DNA of 64,000 nt from Bradysia coprophila (lineage: Eukaryota > Arthropoda > Insecta > Diptera > Sciaridae). The DNA lies in NCBI RefSeq assembly GCF_014529535.1, contig NW_023503493.1:4868001-4932000 (forward strand). The letters are read 5' to 3'. Under the pieces are notes generated by a model, which saw only the letters and a program-made list of their open reading frames with translations, made no database searches and was not told the DNA's origin. Position 1 is the stretch's first letter; every line of letters starts with the position of its first letter. Below are positions 25,038-37,186 of this stretch, piece after piece. The position numbers and the translations under genes were made by a program.

Positions 25038-27101
25038 ATGTCACCAAACGCGATGTAAGTGTCGACCGATTTACGTTAATCAATTGAAATGTGGATTTTC
25101 TGTGAACAATTTGCGGAAATTGAGTGTGGTGCGGTTTTTTTTTCTGGAATAAACCAATCGTCCATTTGCTAGGCGTTTTTTTTTGCGATAGAAAACCGTA
25201 AAATGCAATCGAAAATAGCGTTGAACGGATATGCTAATTTCCGATAAATTCATCAATTTCGGTTCAATTCACTGACCGTTCATGTAATTCGTTTCCATTT
25301 AACGTAAAATTAATGAAAATAAAAAAATTCTTCGACCGGCCGTAATTAAATCAACGCGTGGTGCTTCTTGTAACAATGTATGAATGGTGGATGTGTGCAT
25401 GGCGCTTGTGGTCATTAAATCCATTTACATTTTACGGTTCCATTTATGCTGTTCTGTAATGGTCAGCCGCTTTCGTTTTCTCTTTGTTTCTGTCACTAAT
25501 TTTTAACGAAATTTCCATTGTCTAGAACATTCCTGCCGATTCGAACAATTTACATGACAAACATGTCAACAAAAATTATCTATGACAGAAATCGGTCAGT
25601 TTGAGTGGCTGGAGGAGATTGCAATTTATTTAATTTTTATAAATGTTTCCAAACCACCAAGCGTCGTTACAATGAAATGTCTTAAGTAACACCCCCGTGG
25701 ATGTATAGAGCCAATGTTTGTACCAAGCAACGAGTTCTATCGATAGACCAAAAATTTAATTGACTTCGCGTGTTCGAAAGCCAAACAAAAAGTTTGATTG
25801 ATGTTCGAACATCGACTCAATTTACTTTTCATTAACTTCAGCACCATGGTATTGAACTTTCGATGATGTTCAATCACTAATGAACACATGTCAATAATAG
25901 ATCGATACAAAATGGGAAACCGAATCACATTCGACTCGTTCCATGCTAATTGAGTCGATTGATCAATTTCCAATCGAAATTCAGTTTGTCGGATTTCAAA
26001 TCGGTTTATCAGGATTTAGGTATCCTTTGTGATCGTAGTCGGTTGATAAGATTTTAGTAAACGTTTCAGTCTATAATCTGATCCAACGTAAAATCAAAGT
26101 TGTCCGGACTAGATTTTGTAGTTCGAATGGTCGAAAATCTTCGAAAAGTTTGATTTGGATCGGCGGGTTGGCGTTTTCTCTTTCCATCGAAACGTTGATG
26201 GGATGAAATAAACTTCCCACGTTGTCCATTAAAGAAGTTCTAATTCCCAGGCGCATCGCTCCAGACAAACTAACATTTTAGAAATTTCGCCAAAAGAAAA
26301 TTGATGACAAGTTTCCAGGATCCCGACAGACGGATCTTCAATTTTTTCATTAAAATAAAAACAAAAAAAATCCATTTTCCGATTTCAGTATCGTACCACC
26401 CCCAATAATGTGGGCCCAACGAACCGACATCATCTATTTAACCGTAACCGTAGAATGCAAAGACATCGAGTTCAAATTCACAGAAAGTTCAATGTACTTT
26501 AAAGGTGTCAGGTATGTGTATCCTCCACGAGATTCCGGGACTGTGGTGACCATTACTAATTTTGTCGATTTTTTTTTTACTTAGCACTAGCGATGCAACT
26601 AAGACATACGAAGTGACGTTAAATTTCCTAAACAAAATCAATCCGGACAAAGTAATAAACAAAAATACAGCCAGATGCATCGAGTTCACCATCACAAAGG
26701 TGAGAGACTTTGAGTTAGACAAATGGAAAAAGATTTCTGGAACATTTTTCCTTGTACAAATATAGGCTGAGAGTGGGCCATACTGGAACAGTCTGACGAC
26801 CGATAAAAAGAAGCCACACTTTCTGAAAGTAGACTTTAACAAATGGGTGGATGAAGACAACGGTAAAATTTGATTGGGAATATTGTTACTGGACGGATTT
26901 ATCTAAAAAAAAAAAACAAATTTTGCTTCTCTTACAGCTGACGATGAGGAAGGAGGTCTCCCCGGTGGAGATAATCTTAAATTTATGGAAGATTTCGGTA
27001 ATTTGAACAAGTTCTCCGATAAGAAACACTCGTTCGACGATTTCAATCCGGAAGAGGAGGAGGATGATTCGGACGACGAAAATTTGCCGAACCTGGAATG
27101 A
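25038..27101 (+). CDS. p23: Hsp90 co-chaperone p23 / prostaglandin E synthase 3-like
   Basis: Exons 25038-25054, 26389-26511, 26585-26699, 26766-26862 and 26938-27101 give 171 residues. The CS domain fills residues 10-120: PPPIMWAQRTDIIYLTVTVE, KDIEFKFTESSMYFKG, YEVTLNFLNKINP, CIEFTITK, GPYWNSLT and KPHFLKVDFNKWVDED. A flexible acidic tail (GGLPGGDNLKFMEDF, then DDFNPEEEEDDSDDE) follows. p23 binds the ATP-bound Hsp90 dimer in the cytosol and slows client release. The WxxLT segment and the tail are family marks. The first exon contributes only MSPNA plus two bases, and intron 1 is 1.3 kb. A candidate AATAAA is at 27350-27355. Confidence 0.92.
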
Positions 27102-27638
27102 GATAGGAATGCCGAAGAGAGAAAGAGAGAGAAACGAGAATTTCTTTGAGGGGGGAAAATGATGAACCAAAAAAAAAATTGATTTTTTTCCCTTTCGTTT
27201 TGTAATTCGAAACTTTTTTTTTCAAATGTGAAAACTGTATGGTTGATGGAATGGGAAGTAAAAGAAAAAAAAAGTTTTTTTTTTGACTTTCGATGAACAA
27301 TTATTTTTTAAAGTAAACGAAAAAAAAACATTTACTGGAAAATTAACCAAATAAAAACAAAATTCTGTCGCTCGAATATTCAGACTTTTTTTTGTAGAAT
27401 TGAAACGGCTTGAAAGGGTGCACCCGGACGAGAAATTTTGGACCGAATTTTTCATTGCCTATGCCACTGGAAATGCATCGGTTTGATGAGGTCACACAAA
27501 TTATTAGACCTCCAACAAATTACATACAAAACACTGAAGAATTCGTGCAATTTTGCAATTTTAACAGAACATTGTTGCGGTGGTGAAATACTCGTTCAAC
27601 ATTCATGAGAACATATTCACCACACCAAACAAAATTGC

Positions 27639-28523
27639 GAAGATGCGGGAAAAGGCAATAAAAACGCATAAGATTCTATTCAGTACAATTAGGCCGTGTG
27701 TCACCGCACATTCTTTAAAAGAATTAAAAAATTCTCAAATAAGTTGACATTTTTAGTCCGAACATTTCTGACAACAAACTTGATGTAAGCCTACACGCCA
27801 AATTTTCCAATTTTCAACAAACTAATCCTCGCCGAGTTAATACAATCAAAGATGCACTTTGTAACGCTACATTACATTACATTACAATGTAATGTAATGT
27901 AATGTGCAATGTGTAATGTAGATGTAATGTTGGATTTCTTTAGTTATTTAGTGATATTTCTTGAGAGGACTTGGAAAAGTGAACGAAAGTACGCCGTTCA
28001 GCCCAAAAAGATTAGGTCCATGTCTTCAGGATCGCTCCCAGGACTTATTGAAACACGTGGTTTCTTAGTATCACATTTAGATTTATGGAATTATTCTAGC
28101 GATTTAAAATTAGATTTTAGTGGGTTCAGCAGCCTACTGTGATGAACTTTTGCATGTTCCCCACAAATACGCAAAGCGCAAGGTGTGGTGAACTTGTAGG
28201 ACAATGTTGTGTGTATTCGATTTTTGTTAGCGATCAACTGTAATGCTATTATATTGTCAATTTGTTTTTGTTTGGCAAAGTCCAAGTCAAAAATTTTGTG
28301 TCGTATTCGTATTTTGCAGTATTAACTCGGCGCGGATTAGTTTGTTGAACTACTGGAAAATTTGGCGTGTAGGCTTACATCAAGTTTGTTGTCAGAAATG
28401 TTCGGACGAAAAATGTCGACTTATTTGAGAATTTTTAATTATTTTGAAGAATGTGCGGTGACACACTCACTAATTGTACCGATTTGATTCATATGCGTTT
28501 TTATTGCCTTTTCCCGCATCTTC
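27639..28523. mobile_element. Non-autonomous TIR transposon, about 885 bp
   Basis: Inverted ends of about 165 bp run from GAAGATGCGGGAAAAGGCAA inward through GTGTCACCGCACATTCTT and CTTGATGTAAGCCTACACGC. The right end carries the inverse. The interior has a run of ATTAC pentamers around 27868-27930 and no transposase frame. No certain target duplication was found; short TGC matches flank both ends. The right end abuts an open frame of the next feature. Confidence 0.8.
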
Positions 28524-28767
28524 CTGCACTCAAAGTCACCCGAAACTTGGGTTCTGTATTTTCTATTATGATCCGCTGAACATTTGCATCGCCTTCAGTG
28601 TTCAGATATGTACGTCGCACACCTCTTCCATATGAAAGAAGAAAATTCACCAAAAACGAATTTGACGTGGCGTGCTGAAGCATCAGTCGCCTATCATAAT
28701 CTACGTTCCCAAAGTTTATACAGCCTGCCGAGAGAAGAACGTTTATAATAATGAATCTGCAATTCAT
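28501..28767 (-). pseudogene. Possible secreted MBF2-like protein, truncated by a transposon end
   Basis: A minus-strand frame opens at ATG 28767 with a hydrophobic N-terminus (MNCRFIIINVLLSAGCINFG). It continues with YDRRLMLQHATSNS, VQRIIIENTEPK and FRVTLSAG, then runs into the transposon end, which adds only GRCGKRQ before a stop. The pattern is faintly like the MBF2/salivary secreted peptide family, which would next have a glycine-rich turn. No continuation was found beyond the element. The family call is tentative. The abrupt change at the transposon border is direct observation. Confidence 0.35.
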
Positions 28768-28799
28768 TCCTCGTCGATTTATTCCCAATTTACTCGGAT

Positions 28800-29150
28800 C
28801 ATGAGTCCACCAAACATTTTGATCAGCTTAAGCTAACCTGGCTGAGTCAATGAAAATCATTGGAACCTCTGCCTTTAATTCCACATACTGAATACACGTA
28901 CCCGGTGCATCACAATTTTTAGAGAGCTGAGTGATTTCCGAACGATTTTTTACACCGTCTACTGTCGATTTCTCGGAACAATGCTTTGACCAAGACCGAG
29001 ACCAACCATATAAGCGACTGAAAGGAATTTTAATTTCGGAAATGAGTTACTGAAAAACAAGAAGAACTTTATCATTCAAGAATTCTGTGACCAGATGTAT
29101 ATCTGATCAGTCTAAATGGATCACAAGGTCTAAGTGGCCAGAGTTAAGAG
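28800..29150. other. Intergenic, nothing recognised
   Basis: AT-rich, short frames only. Confidence 0.4.
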
Positions 29151-29159
29151 CAATAGTTA

Positions 29160-29440
29160 TTTACGTATCTGTTGTGGACGCCGTGCCGCCTTTTCCATAT
29201 GGGTCAAATGGGCAAATGCCCGTGGCGCCCGAAGTGGAGCGGAAGAAAGTGGCGCCCGAGGTCCTTAATCAAATGTAGCTTTACAAAATTGGCTCCTATT
29301 TTTCCAATTGCCCGATGGCGCCCAAAAGCTAAAGGCGGCACTGTGTGGACGGTATATTTTAGGCAATTTCGTGGGTTGCTGCCTGAACGAAGTGAGGGCG
29401 ACAAGCGAAAGTGCCTAAAATATACCGTCCACAGCAGATG
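29160..29440. repeat. Repeat with 20-bp inverted arms
   Basis: Arms at 29345-29364 and 29411-29434 (GTGGACGGTATATTTTAGGC and its inverse) flank GGCAATTTCGTGGGTTGCTG. A related piece, GGCAATTTCGCGAATTGTAG, is at 23230. The GC-rich 91-codon frame across it shows no family features and I treat it as part of the element. Confidence 0.55.
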
Positions 29441-29449
29441 CGTATAAGC

Positions 29450-30890
29450 CTTTTCATGCTGAGGGCCTAGATTACGAGAAAAATTCCGTAATTTATGCCC
29501 AAGACATGAAAACTGTTGTTACTAACAACTTGTTAGTCACTTTTCAATAAACAGCCGAAAGGCAAAGTCGTGTTTTATTGGAAGTCCGGATAAAGGTCTT
29601 ATCCGAAATATCCTGCAGTTAGTCCTCTATCCAACAGTCCGAGCCGATTTACAAGTTGTTAAAAAGCAACGAGAAAGTTCATTGAAATGTGAAGCAATGT
29701 AACCATGAAACCGTTTTCACGAACGTGTATGAATATCACGAATTTTCTCGGATCTTCGTCGATTTCAAGATTTCTAGAAATTGTGAACATTCGTGAAAAC
29801 GTCTTACAAACACTAAGGTGAACGCCATTGATTTGCTTTAACAACTGGAAACGAAAATGCTTCATTTATTCCATTTTTCTCACTGTAAAACCTAGAAGAT
29901 CGAGGCACAACACAAGCAGTTGAGGTATGAAATTTAATAATGAGGTAAGTTGCCATTACAATGTTGCAGAGTCACAACACAACATATTTCTATGTCAAAG
30001 TGGAGGCGCTATATGGACTTCATTCACAAGTTTGGTTTCTTAGATCCACCACCAATAAGTTTCATTCAATCCAAGCTTTATTGAAATAAAGAGAAGGAAT
30101 TCAGAGCAGAGGACTACGTTAATTGTGACGGTATAGTATCTGATTCTCTTCTCCACAGGAACCCAGAAAAAGATTCTTTGGTCCCTACTCCGTTCTCCCT
30201 AACAAGTAAGTTAGTCCTTTAACCTGTCACAGACGGCAAGTACAATAACCGTTTTACTATCTGATCTGATAGCTTGTCGTTTATTAATACTGTCGTTGTC
30301 GAGGTCGTTGTCGATAACAGATGACAGCCTTCTGTAACAGGTTAAGTCGTAGTTATCGATTTAAGAAAGCACTGTTGTAATGACGTCTTTAGATGATGTG
30401 AAATTTCAATAAAAACTGTGTGCACAGCTAGGCCATTAACCCAGAATCTTTATCTTCACTTCTACACTCAACATCTAAATACTTCACTTCAATGGTACAA
30501 CATGTATACGTATATACAAAAAGAACAATATGTATGATGAGGTCGTAGAGGAGGACCTGCATTCAAAATTACTACTTTAATTGTCGAGAAAAAGAACAAG
30601 GAATGTCGATTCCTTAAATCAATAAAAGAATCTTATAGCCGTGTGCATTAAATGGATGATTTGCGTGACATTGTCTATCGTGAATATTTAAACAATCCCG
30701 CCACGATTCTCTCTTTCCTATACTCAAAACCGATCCGACCAATGTATTTGTACAAAACTTTTGATAATATCATCACAAATACATGTCCGATGCCGGTTTA
30801 AAACCGCGTCACACAAGTGAGACGAAATTATTGACAGAAGAGAATCTATAATATAAAGTTTGAGAGTCATCACCGGTGCTTAGCGCAAAT
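29450..30890. other. Intergenic, nothing recognised
   Basis: No protein family or repeat pair was seen on either strand. Confidence 0.4.
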
Positions 30891-30894
30891 TCAT

Positions 30895-31075
30895 TTTTGA
30901 TGATATTTTTCAACAGAATTCTTTCTCAAAAATCTACGACAGCAATAACGACCACGAATAAGTTAGTTTTAAATAAAAATTAGATTTGGTTGTAGTTGTT
31001 TGACCAAATCTGAGAAAAGTGAGCAGTTTAACGAAATTTTCATAAACTAAAATCCAGTATTTAAAAACTCCAAAA
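30895..31075. repeat. Dispersed block shared with 56740-56900
   Basis: Both places contain GACCACGAAT, TTTAAATAAAAATTAG, a TTTGACCA segment and TCTGAGAAAA in the same order. They are diverged and non-coding, so two old copies of one element are likely. Confidence 0.5.
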
Positions 31076-31169
31076 TGTATATACTTTTGAGCAAAGCATT
31101 GATGCCTCTTCGGAGCAATGGACCCTTCGCCAATTTGTAGCCTTCATTTAAAAAAGTAAAACCACTAAT

Positions 31170-31452
31170 GCTTGTTTTCCACTTACCAAAGAAGTACTCC
31201 GTGTGAGAGACAAAATTAACGGCGTAAGTCTGCCTAAAATTTGAATTTTAAGTGAATGAGTCGATGAAAAAGTGAACCGATAAATACATTTCAACGCTTC
31301 ATTGTTGAAAATAATGCTGCGTTAGAAAGACTTGCGTCAGAAAGATTTTGAATTTCGACCGCACTTACGGCGTCAACTTTTGCTTTGTTTATTTGACACC
31401 TTGCTCTCTCACGGCTCTCTCACTGGGCTCTTTTTGTTGAGTGGAAACCATA
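31170..31452. repeat. MITE family 4 (AAGTACTCCGTGTGAGAGAC), first copy
   Basis: The left end has CCACTTACCAAAGAAGTACT and CCGTGTGAGAGACAAAATT. The right end has CTCTCTCACTGGGCTCTTTT and GTGGAAACC in inverted order. A smaller, cleaner copy is at 40626-40767. Confidence 0.65.
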
Positions 31453-31639
31453 CTTAAAGCAGGCAAAAATTTGTTACTTTTAAAGGAAAAATTGGTTTGT
31501 GGGATGATAACTTATCCCACTTGGAAAAACCTTTGCAGATTTCGTAAATTTTTTTAATCAGCACAAGTTTCTCCAAGTGGGTTAAGATATCACTCAAAAT
31601 AGTACATTCGCCTTCGGCTCTGTCTGGAAACTTCTCACA

Positions 31640-31965
31640 CGCTAAAAAAGACTTTTAGTCCGTGGTACGAATAGTATTTTACATGCTACATGCGTCGAAA
31701 ACCGTACTTTTCATGTTTCAAGCACTTCTTTCGACACCCTTAGCATGTAAAATCCATTACATAACTCGGGATAAAAAGATGAAAAGTCTCGGTTTCGTGT
31801 GTTTATTGACCTCGGCTTCGCTTCGGATCAACAAAATTCACACGAAAACTCTACTTTTCATCTTTTTATCCCTAGTCATGTAAAATACTATTTCATATTG
31901 GACCGAGAAAAATACTATTCGTACCACGGACTAAAAGTCTTTTTTAGCGTATTCGATTCCAGACC
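31640..31965. repeat. Foldback element
   Basis: Arms at about 31645-31690 and 31905-31950 (AAAAAGACTTTTAGTCCGTG and its inverse) enclose CTCGGCTTCGCTTCGG, a motif common to several foldbacks in the window. Non-coding. Confidence 0.75.
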
Positions 31966-32658
31966 TCACCTTCGGATCTGTATGGAAACTTCTCACACGC
32001 TATTTCATTAAAAACTATAATTGAAAATTGAAATTTGCTCAATGTGGAATTTCCTATTTTCTCCCCGAGGTGAACACAACTTTTTACATGCTTGCTTTTT
32101 GCGAAAATCTGCATTTTGGCCCACTTTGCAGATCATAAAATCATCCAGCGTGTTTTGGTATTCAGCCATTTTAGGGGAGAAAATGTTTATTTTCTCACCT
32201 TAAATGTCTCCTTTCAGAGTGACAACAAAACGCCATTGCTATTAATATTTGTTTGCTTGTAAGACTTGAAACTTTCCATACCGACTATTGAGGAAAATAA
32301 GTTAGGACGAGCGCACGAAATTTTTCGCTTTCATGCGGTATTTATCGCGTGAGATTTTTTTTTGCCTGTTTACGTCGTGGATGCGTTCTTTGAACGGGAA
32401 ACATTTTTGTAAAGCGTGAAAATGTTTGACGTTTGAAAGTGTTTTTGAAATTTAAATATTTTCATTTTATCATTAAAATAATCCCGAGCAAAGCCGGGTA
32501 CTACACTTGTATTTACATACTCTAAGTTACCGGTTTTGTATTGTTTGTTTGTGTGGTTTTTTTTTGTACATTTTGTGCTCGTATTATACAACACACGGCC
32601 GTGTCTCTTCAAGTTTGTTAAATTTTTAATCGGAAAACTTGCCGCTTTTAAATAAGTA
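31966..32658. other. Upstream region of peroxiredoxin-5
   Basis: No gene was seen. The last 100 bp should carry the promoter and 5' UTR. Confidence 0.35.
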
Positions 32659-33535
32659 ATGCATCAACCTTTGATTCGACAAGCATTTTGTAAAGGCCTT
32701 GTGTTCAGTCACACCGCAAACATTGTAAGAAGAACATTCTCGACATCAAAAATGGTTCAAATTCAGGTAAAATTTTCGTCGATTTTTTTTTCTGTTCGTT
32801 TTTTTCGTGTGCTGTGACTTATTGATCTGTTGTGATGATGATTTATGTTAGTCGAGATTATGTAACGAAATTAAAAGTTTTTATCAATTTCGCTTGACTA
32901 GCGATTGTGACATTGTACAACTATGCACGAAAGACAATTTCTTTGATTTGCGTGTGGTGCCACATTAACATTTCACAATCAAATCGTTTTTAATTGACAG
33001 GAAGGCGATAATATCCCCAGTTTCGATTTGTTCGAAGATTCACCGGGCAATAAAGTCAACATTGCCGAACTATGCGCCGGAAAGAAGGTCGTAGTTTTCG
33101 CCGTACCCGGAGCATTTACACCCGGATGTTCAAAGGTTAGTCGCGAGTGTTCATAAACGCGAATATAATTACGCTGTTGCTAATACTCCGTTCCCTATTA
33201 TCGCACCATAGACTCATCTACCCGGCTATGTGGAACAATCGGAAGCATTGCGAGCAAAAGGGGTAGCTGACGTAATTTGCATTTCCGTCAACGATCCGTT
33301 TGTCATGTCTGCATGGGGCAAAGAGCACAAAGCCGCTGGCAAGGTTCGAATGTTGGCCGATCCGGCAGCCGGTTTCAGTAAATTGATTGACATGACCGTC
33401 GAATTGAATCCACTTGGTGGCATTCGATCGAAGCGATACTCAATGGTCGTTGAAAACGGCGTTGTCAAGCAATTGAATGTGGAGCCCGATGGCACTGGTC
33501 TGTCGTGTTCTTTGGCTAATAAACTCAACGTTTAG
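32659..33535 (+). CDS. Prx5: Peroxiredoxin-5 (atypical 2-Cys), mitochondrial and cytosolic forms possible
   Basis: Exons 32659-32766, 33001-33135 and 33212-33535 give 188 residues. Residues 1-30 are basic and lack acids ([21 protein letters not shown]), as in a mitochondrial targeting peptide. Met32, just before VQIQ, could start a cytosolic form. The thioredoxin fold has the peroxidatic Cys79 in [18 protein letters not shown] and the resolving Cys near residue 180 in [23 protein letters not shown] and [13 protein letters not shown] are further family blocks. The enzyme reduces hydrogen peroxide, alkyl hydroperoxides and peroxynitrite with thioredoxin. Both catalytic cysteines are present, so the protein should be active. 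AATAAA is at 33680-33685. Confidence 0.95.
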
Positions 33536-34249
33536 ATGGGTGATGCAGAGGCAGAACCGAGTTGCATGGCGATTCGGCGATTGAATTTACAAAATTCCTT
33601 GATGTGCATTATACAAACCCACGAAAATTCGTTCTCGATTTAATGGTCGAAATAACTAAACAAAACAAAAATCGAATTGAATAAAAGACACCCAACTGTC
33701 GCGCACTATCATTTAGATTTAAAAAAAAACCCTCTGAAATATTCTTATACGTTTCGTGGCATCATAGATTATAGATTTTGGTAAACAGCAACGAAAGAAA
33801 AATAAAAAGTTTCTAAACACACAAATGCATTGGACTTATTATTTCCGCGTTGATCGACGACACATAAATTACTAAATGCAGAAAGGGAACGTGCCCAATA
33901 AGCGAATTATAAGAAAAATGGAATTTGCTGATTTTTGAGACTTCAAAGGAAGAAAAACATGATCAGCCCATTGTAAATCAAGAAAAATTGACGAAATTTA
34001 ATTTTTCTTACAGTTTGCTAACTCATACTTTACGACCTTATAATCGCCGTATAATTCACTAAATGTAAACAAAATCAGCTGTTCACATTTAGTGAATTAT
34101 AAGGCAACCAAAAATTGACTTGTGCCACCTTTGAGCGTAATTTTATTGGCATACTTCACAGCACTGCTGTGCATACTTCCTTCAGCAAAGTTACTTTAAA
34201 TTGACAGCTCTATCGAAGAAACGACCCAACCTTTTAATTTATGAGTTAA

Positions 34250-35512
34250 ATTTTTGGTTGATGCTATTTGCACAATGTGCAAATAGTCTCTTTATAACAC
34301 AAATTCTATTAGCACTGTGTGCAAATAGCCAAAGTATATAAAAGAGACTATTTGCACACTGAAGCTTTATTTTCGTTCATAAGATATTTTTTTTCGTAGA
34401 ATTTTGTAGAAGAAAATATTCCTCCTTTTTCGTAGCACTTTGTAAAAGGAAGTAGCATTCTTAAAGAAGGAAGTATCACTCCTTCGTTGTTACATTTTGT
34501 GTAAGGAAGGAGTGACAAACTGCAACGATAAAGAGATACAGTTACAGATACAGATACAGTTTTGTGACTATCTTATTAATCCCCTTCAAGCTCATTCGAC
34601 AGTCCTATTCGTTCTATTACTCATTCTATCCCATAGGCAAATAATCCATCGCAGCGGGAAAAGAAATTTGAAATTTTTGTTTGTTTACATAAAATACAAG
34701 TTATAAAACCTTTTTATAAGAATTTCTCCGTTTATAATTAATCACTCCTTCGTTGTCACATTTTGTAAAAGGGAGTATTCCTCCTTCTTGATAGCACCTT
34801 GTGAAAGGGAGTATTTTTTCTTTATCGTAGCACTTTGTAAAAGGAAGTATCACTACTTTATCGTGACATTTTGTAGAAGGAAATATTTCTCCTTTATCGT
34901 GACGTTTTCTAAAGAAAAGTATCCCTCCTTCCTCGTTACATTTTGCAGAAGGAAGTAACACTCCTTTATCGTTACATTCTTTAGAAGGAAGTATCTTTTT
35001 TATCGTTGCATTTTGTAGAAGGATGTATTACTCCGTAGTTACATTTTGTAGAAGGATATTTCACTTCTTCATCGTTACATTTTGTAGAAGGATGTATCAC
35101 TCCTTTATCGTTAAATTTTATAGAAGGAATTATGACTCATTTATTGTCACATTTGATTGACGGATTCCTCAGTTTCAAATCTAATTGGATATTTGCAATA
35201 AAAATTGCAATATTTTCTGTTTTTGTATCAAAAATTAACAAAAACTGTGTAAAATGATCGATTAAAGTAACCGGAATTGACTGTAATGAATTTGGTTTCC
35301 TTTAAATTAGTTTGACGCTATTTGTATTGTGTGCAAATAGTCTTTTCTATAACTTTGGCTATTTGCACACGGTGCAAATAGTCTTTTTATAATACTTCGG
35401 CTATTTGCACACGGTGCAAATAGAATTTGTATTATAAAAAGACTATTTGCACCGTGTGCAAATAGCCAAAGTTATAAAAAAAGACTATTTGCACCGTGTG
35501 CGGCGAGCCTTT
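34250..35512. repeat. Minisatellite bounded by clusters of CTATTTGCAC...GTGCAAATAG palindromes
   Basis: About 11 units of 37-40 bp (core TCGTTACATTTTGTAGAAGG) lie at 34735-35150, with further units at 34390-34510. On both sides (34255-34375 and 35310-35512) the palindrome CTATTTGCACACGGTGCAAA and its inverse recur, spaced by TTTTTATAATACTT. The flanking clusters are in opposite overall orientation, so the satellite appears to be the inside of one 1.26-kb element. It does not code. Confidence 0.8.
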
Positions 35513-37186
35513 TCCTAAATTTTTAAAGTGAAATGGATATGTCATCCTTCCAAATTGTAAGAATGATGCCTTCTCTAAAGAGACTATACAAGTAGTTGGG
35601 TAGTGAACAACTACGGCATGCAATTAACGTGAACAATGTGTTAGTCTCCCAGAAAAATATCTCACTGCTAAAAAGGATTTAAAAAGAGCATTGTACTAAA
35701 CTTGCACAAGCTCTCGTATGCGTACACGTCTCTCATATTACGTCCTTAGTAATAATGCACCATTCTTTGCTAGTTCTAGGTGTGTGTTGGTGTTGGTGCT
35801 ATGGTTATCGTTAGCGAATTACAAAATAAATGACAAACTCTGATGTCACTGACAATTATGCTGCGTTTTCCATTGTTTTGTCGATTCACCAGTGAATATC
35901 GGAAGCAATGGAAAACAGAGCATAATTGTCGATGACAAGATTGACACGAATTTGAATTTTTGTTTTCCTTCCAAATGCACCTGTAGCAGGCATTTATCAG
36001 CAGACTCTATTTTGACAAACTGCATTTTTGTCAACTATTTGAGTAAAGAGGGCTAGAGAAAGACTGTTGCTCCCCGGCATCAGAAGTTCAGTACACATTC
36101 ACTGACGAAAAAGTTTCTGCCGCAGCTGTATTTGTTGTATGGGGTGCTACAGCTGTGGCAGCTATTGTAGATTACCTGGAGACAAATTTACCTGCAACAG
36201 CTGAGTTTTTCGAAACTTTTTTGTCAGTGTTTCAAATTTTGAATTGTCACTATCGCTGACCTGTTGTATGTATCGTTTTTAATCAAATACTTTTCACCAA
36301 TTACTCACATCTCTCTCTCTATTCTCTAGGTGACAACGCATTTAAGTTAACGGTTAACCCGATACAGACAGCTATGATCTGTTATCGATAAACAACTTCA
36401 GGAATGAGCTCTCAACAATTAGCTCTGAACAATATGCGGTGGTATATAGGAAAACTAATGTTTAAATGTTCGAAGCAAATGAAGTAAAAGATTTTGCAAT
36501 AATCGAACGCATGAAAATCTCATGCAAAAATCTCGATCAAATGAAGTAATAGATCCGATAACAGTAAAACTGCTGATACGCTTTTACCGGCTGTGAATGT
36601 TTTGTGGGTTGACAATATGTAAAAATGGGTTAAAGGTAAGTCATTCAGGTTGCATAAATATCCACTAATAGCTAGATTGCGTGACGATAATAATGCTACG
36701 AAACTGAAAGTCTATACCGACATATAAAAACCAACATACCCGTTCTTCTGTACAATATTGCTCCCCTACAACAGGGGAAGTGAAACTATATTTATTCGAC
36801 GAAGACGATTGTTGAATGTTTTATCGATAGTAATGCCAGTTACGATGTAAAACAGAACACGGGCCATGCATTTTATATGCAAATCGACTCTGTATATCAT
36901 TAGGCTGAGTCTGGTAATAATTACGCGTTTGTAAAGAGTTTTCCCCTTTTTTAGCAAAGAGGCACTATGTGACGGTGGTTACTATGGCTTTGTAATAATA
37001 TGCAAACAAATATGTGTATAGATTGTGTGGAAAATAAACAATCCAAGTCTTTCCATTAACCAAATTTAGTGTTTCGGGTGTGTGTTGTATTTCCGTGTCG
37101 AAAGTCGATTTTCAATGTTTTTCAACTTTAAATTCAAAAACTTTTTGTTCAAATTTTTGGTATAAATAATTGAAATCGAAAATCGA
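35513..37186. other. Intergenic, upstream of meckelin
   Basis: No repeat pair or coding sequence was recognised. TATAAATAAT at 37161, 26 bp before the meckelin ATG, is too close to the ATG to be trusted as a TATA box. Confidence 0.4.

Noticed and set aside
27043-27455. Minus-strand Phe-rich frames
   Set aside because: Shadows of the p23 acidic tail and its A-rich 3' UTR.
29172-29447. 91-codon Trp- and Arg-rich frame
   Set aside because: It crosses an inverted repeat shared with 23230 and has no family features.
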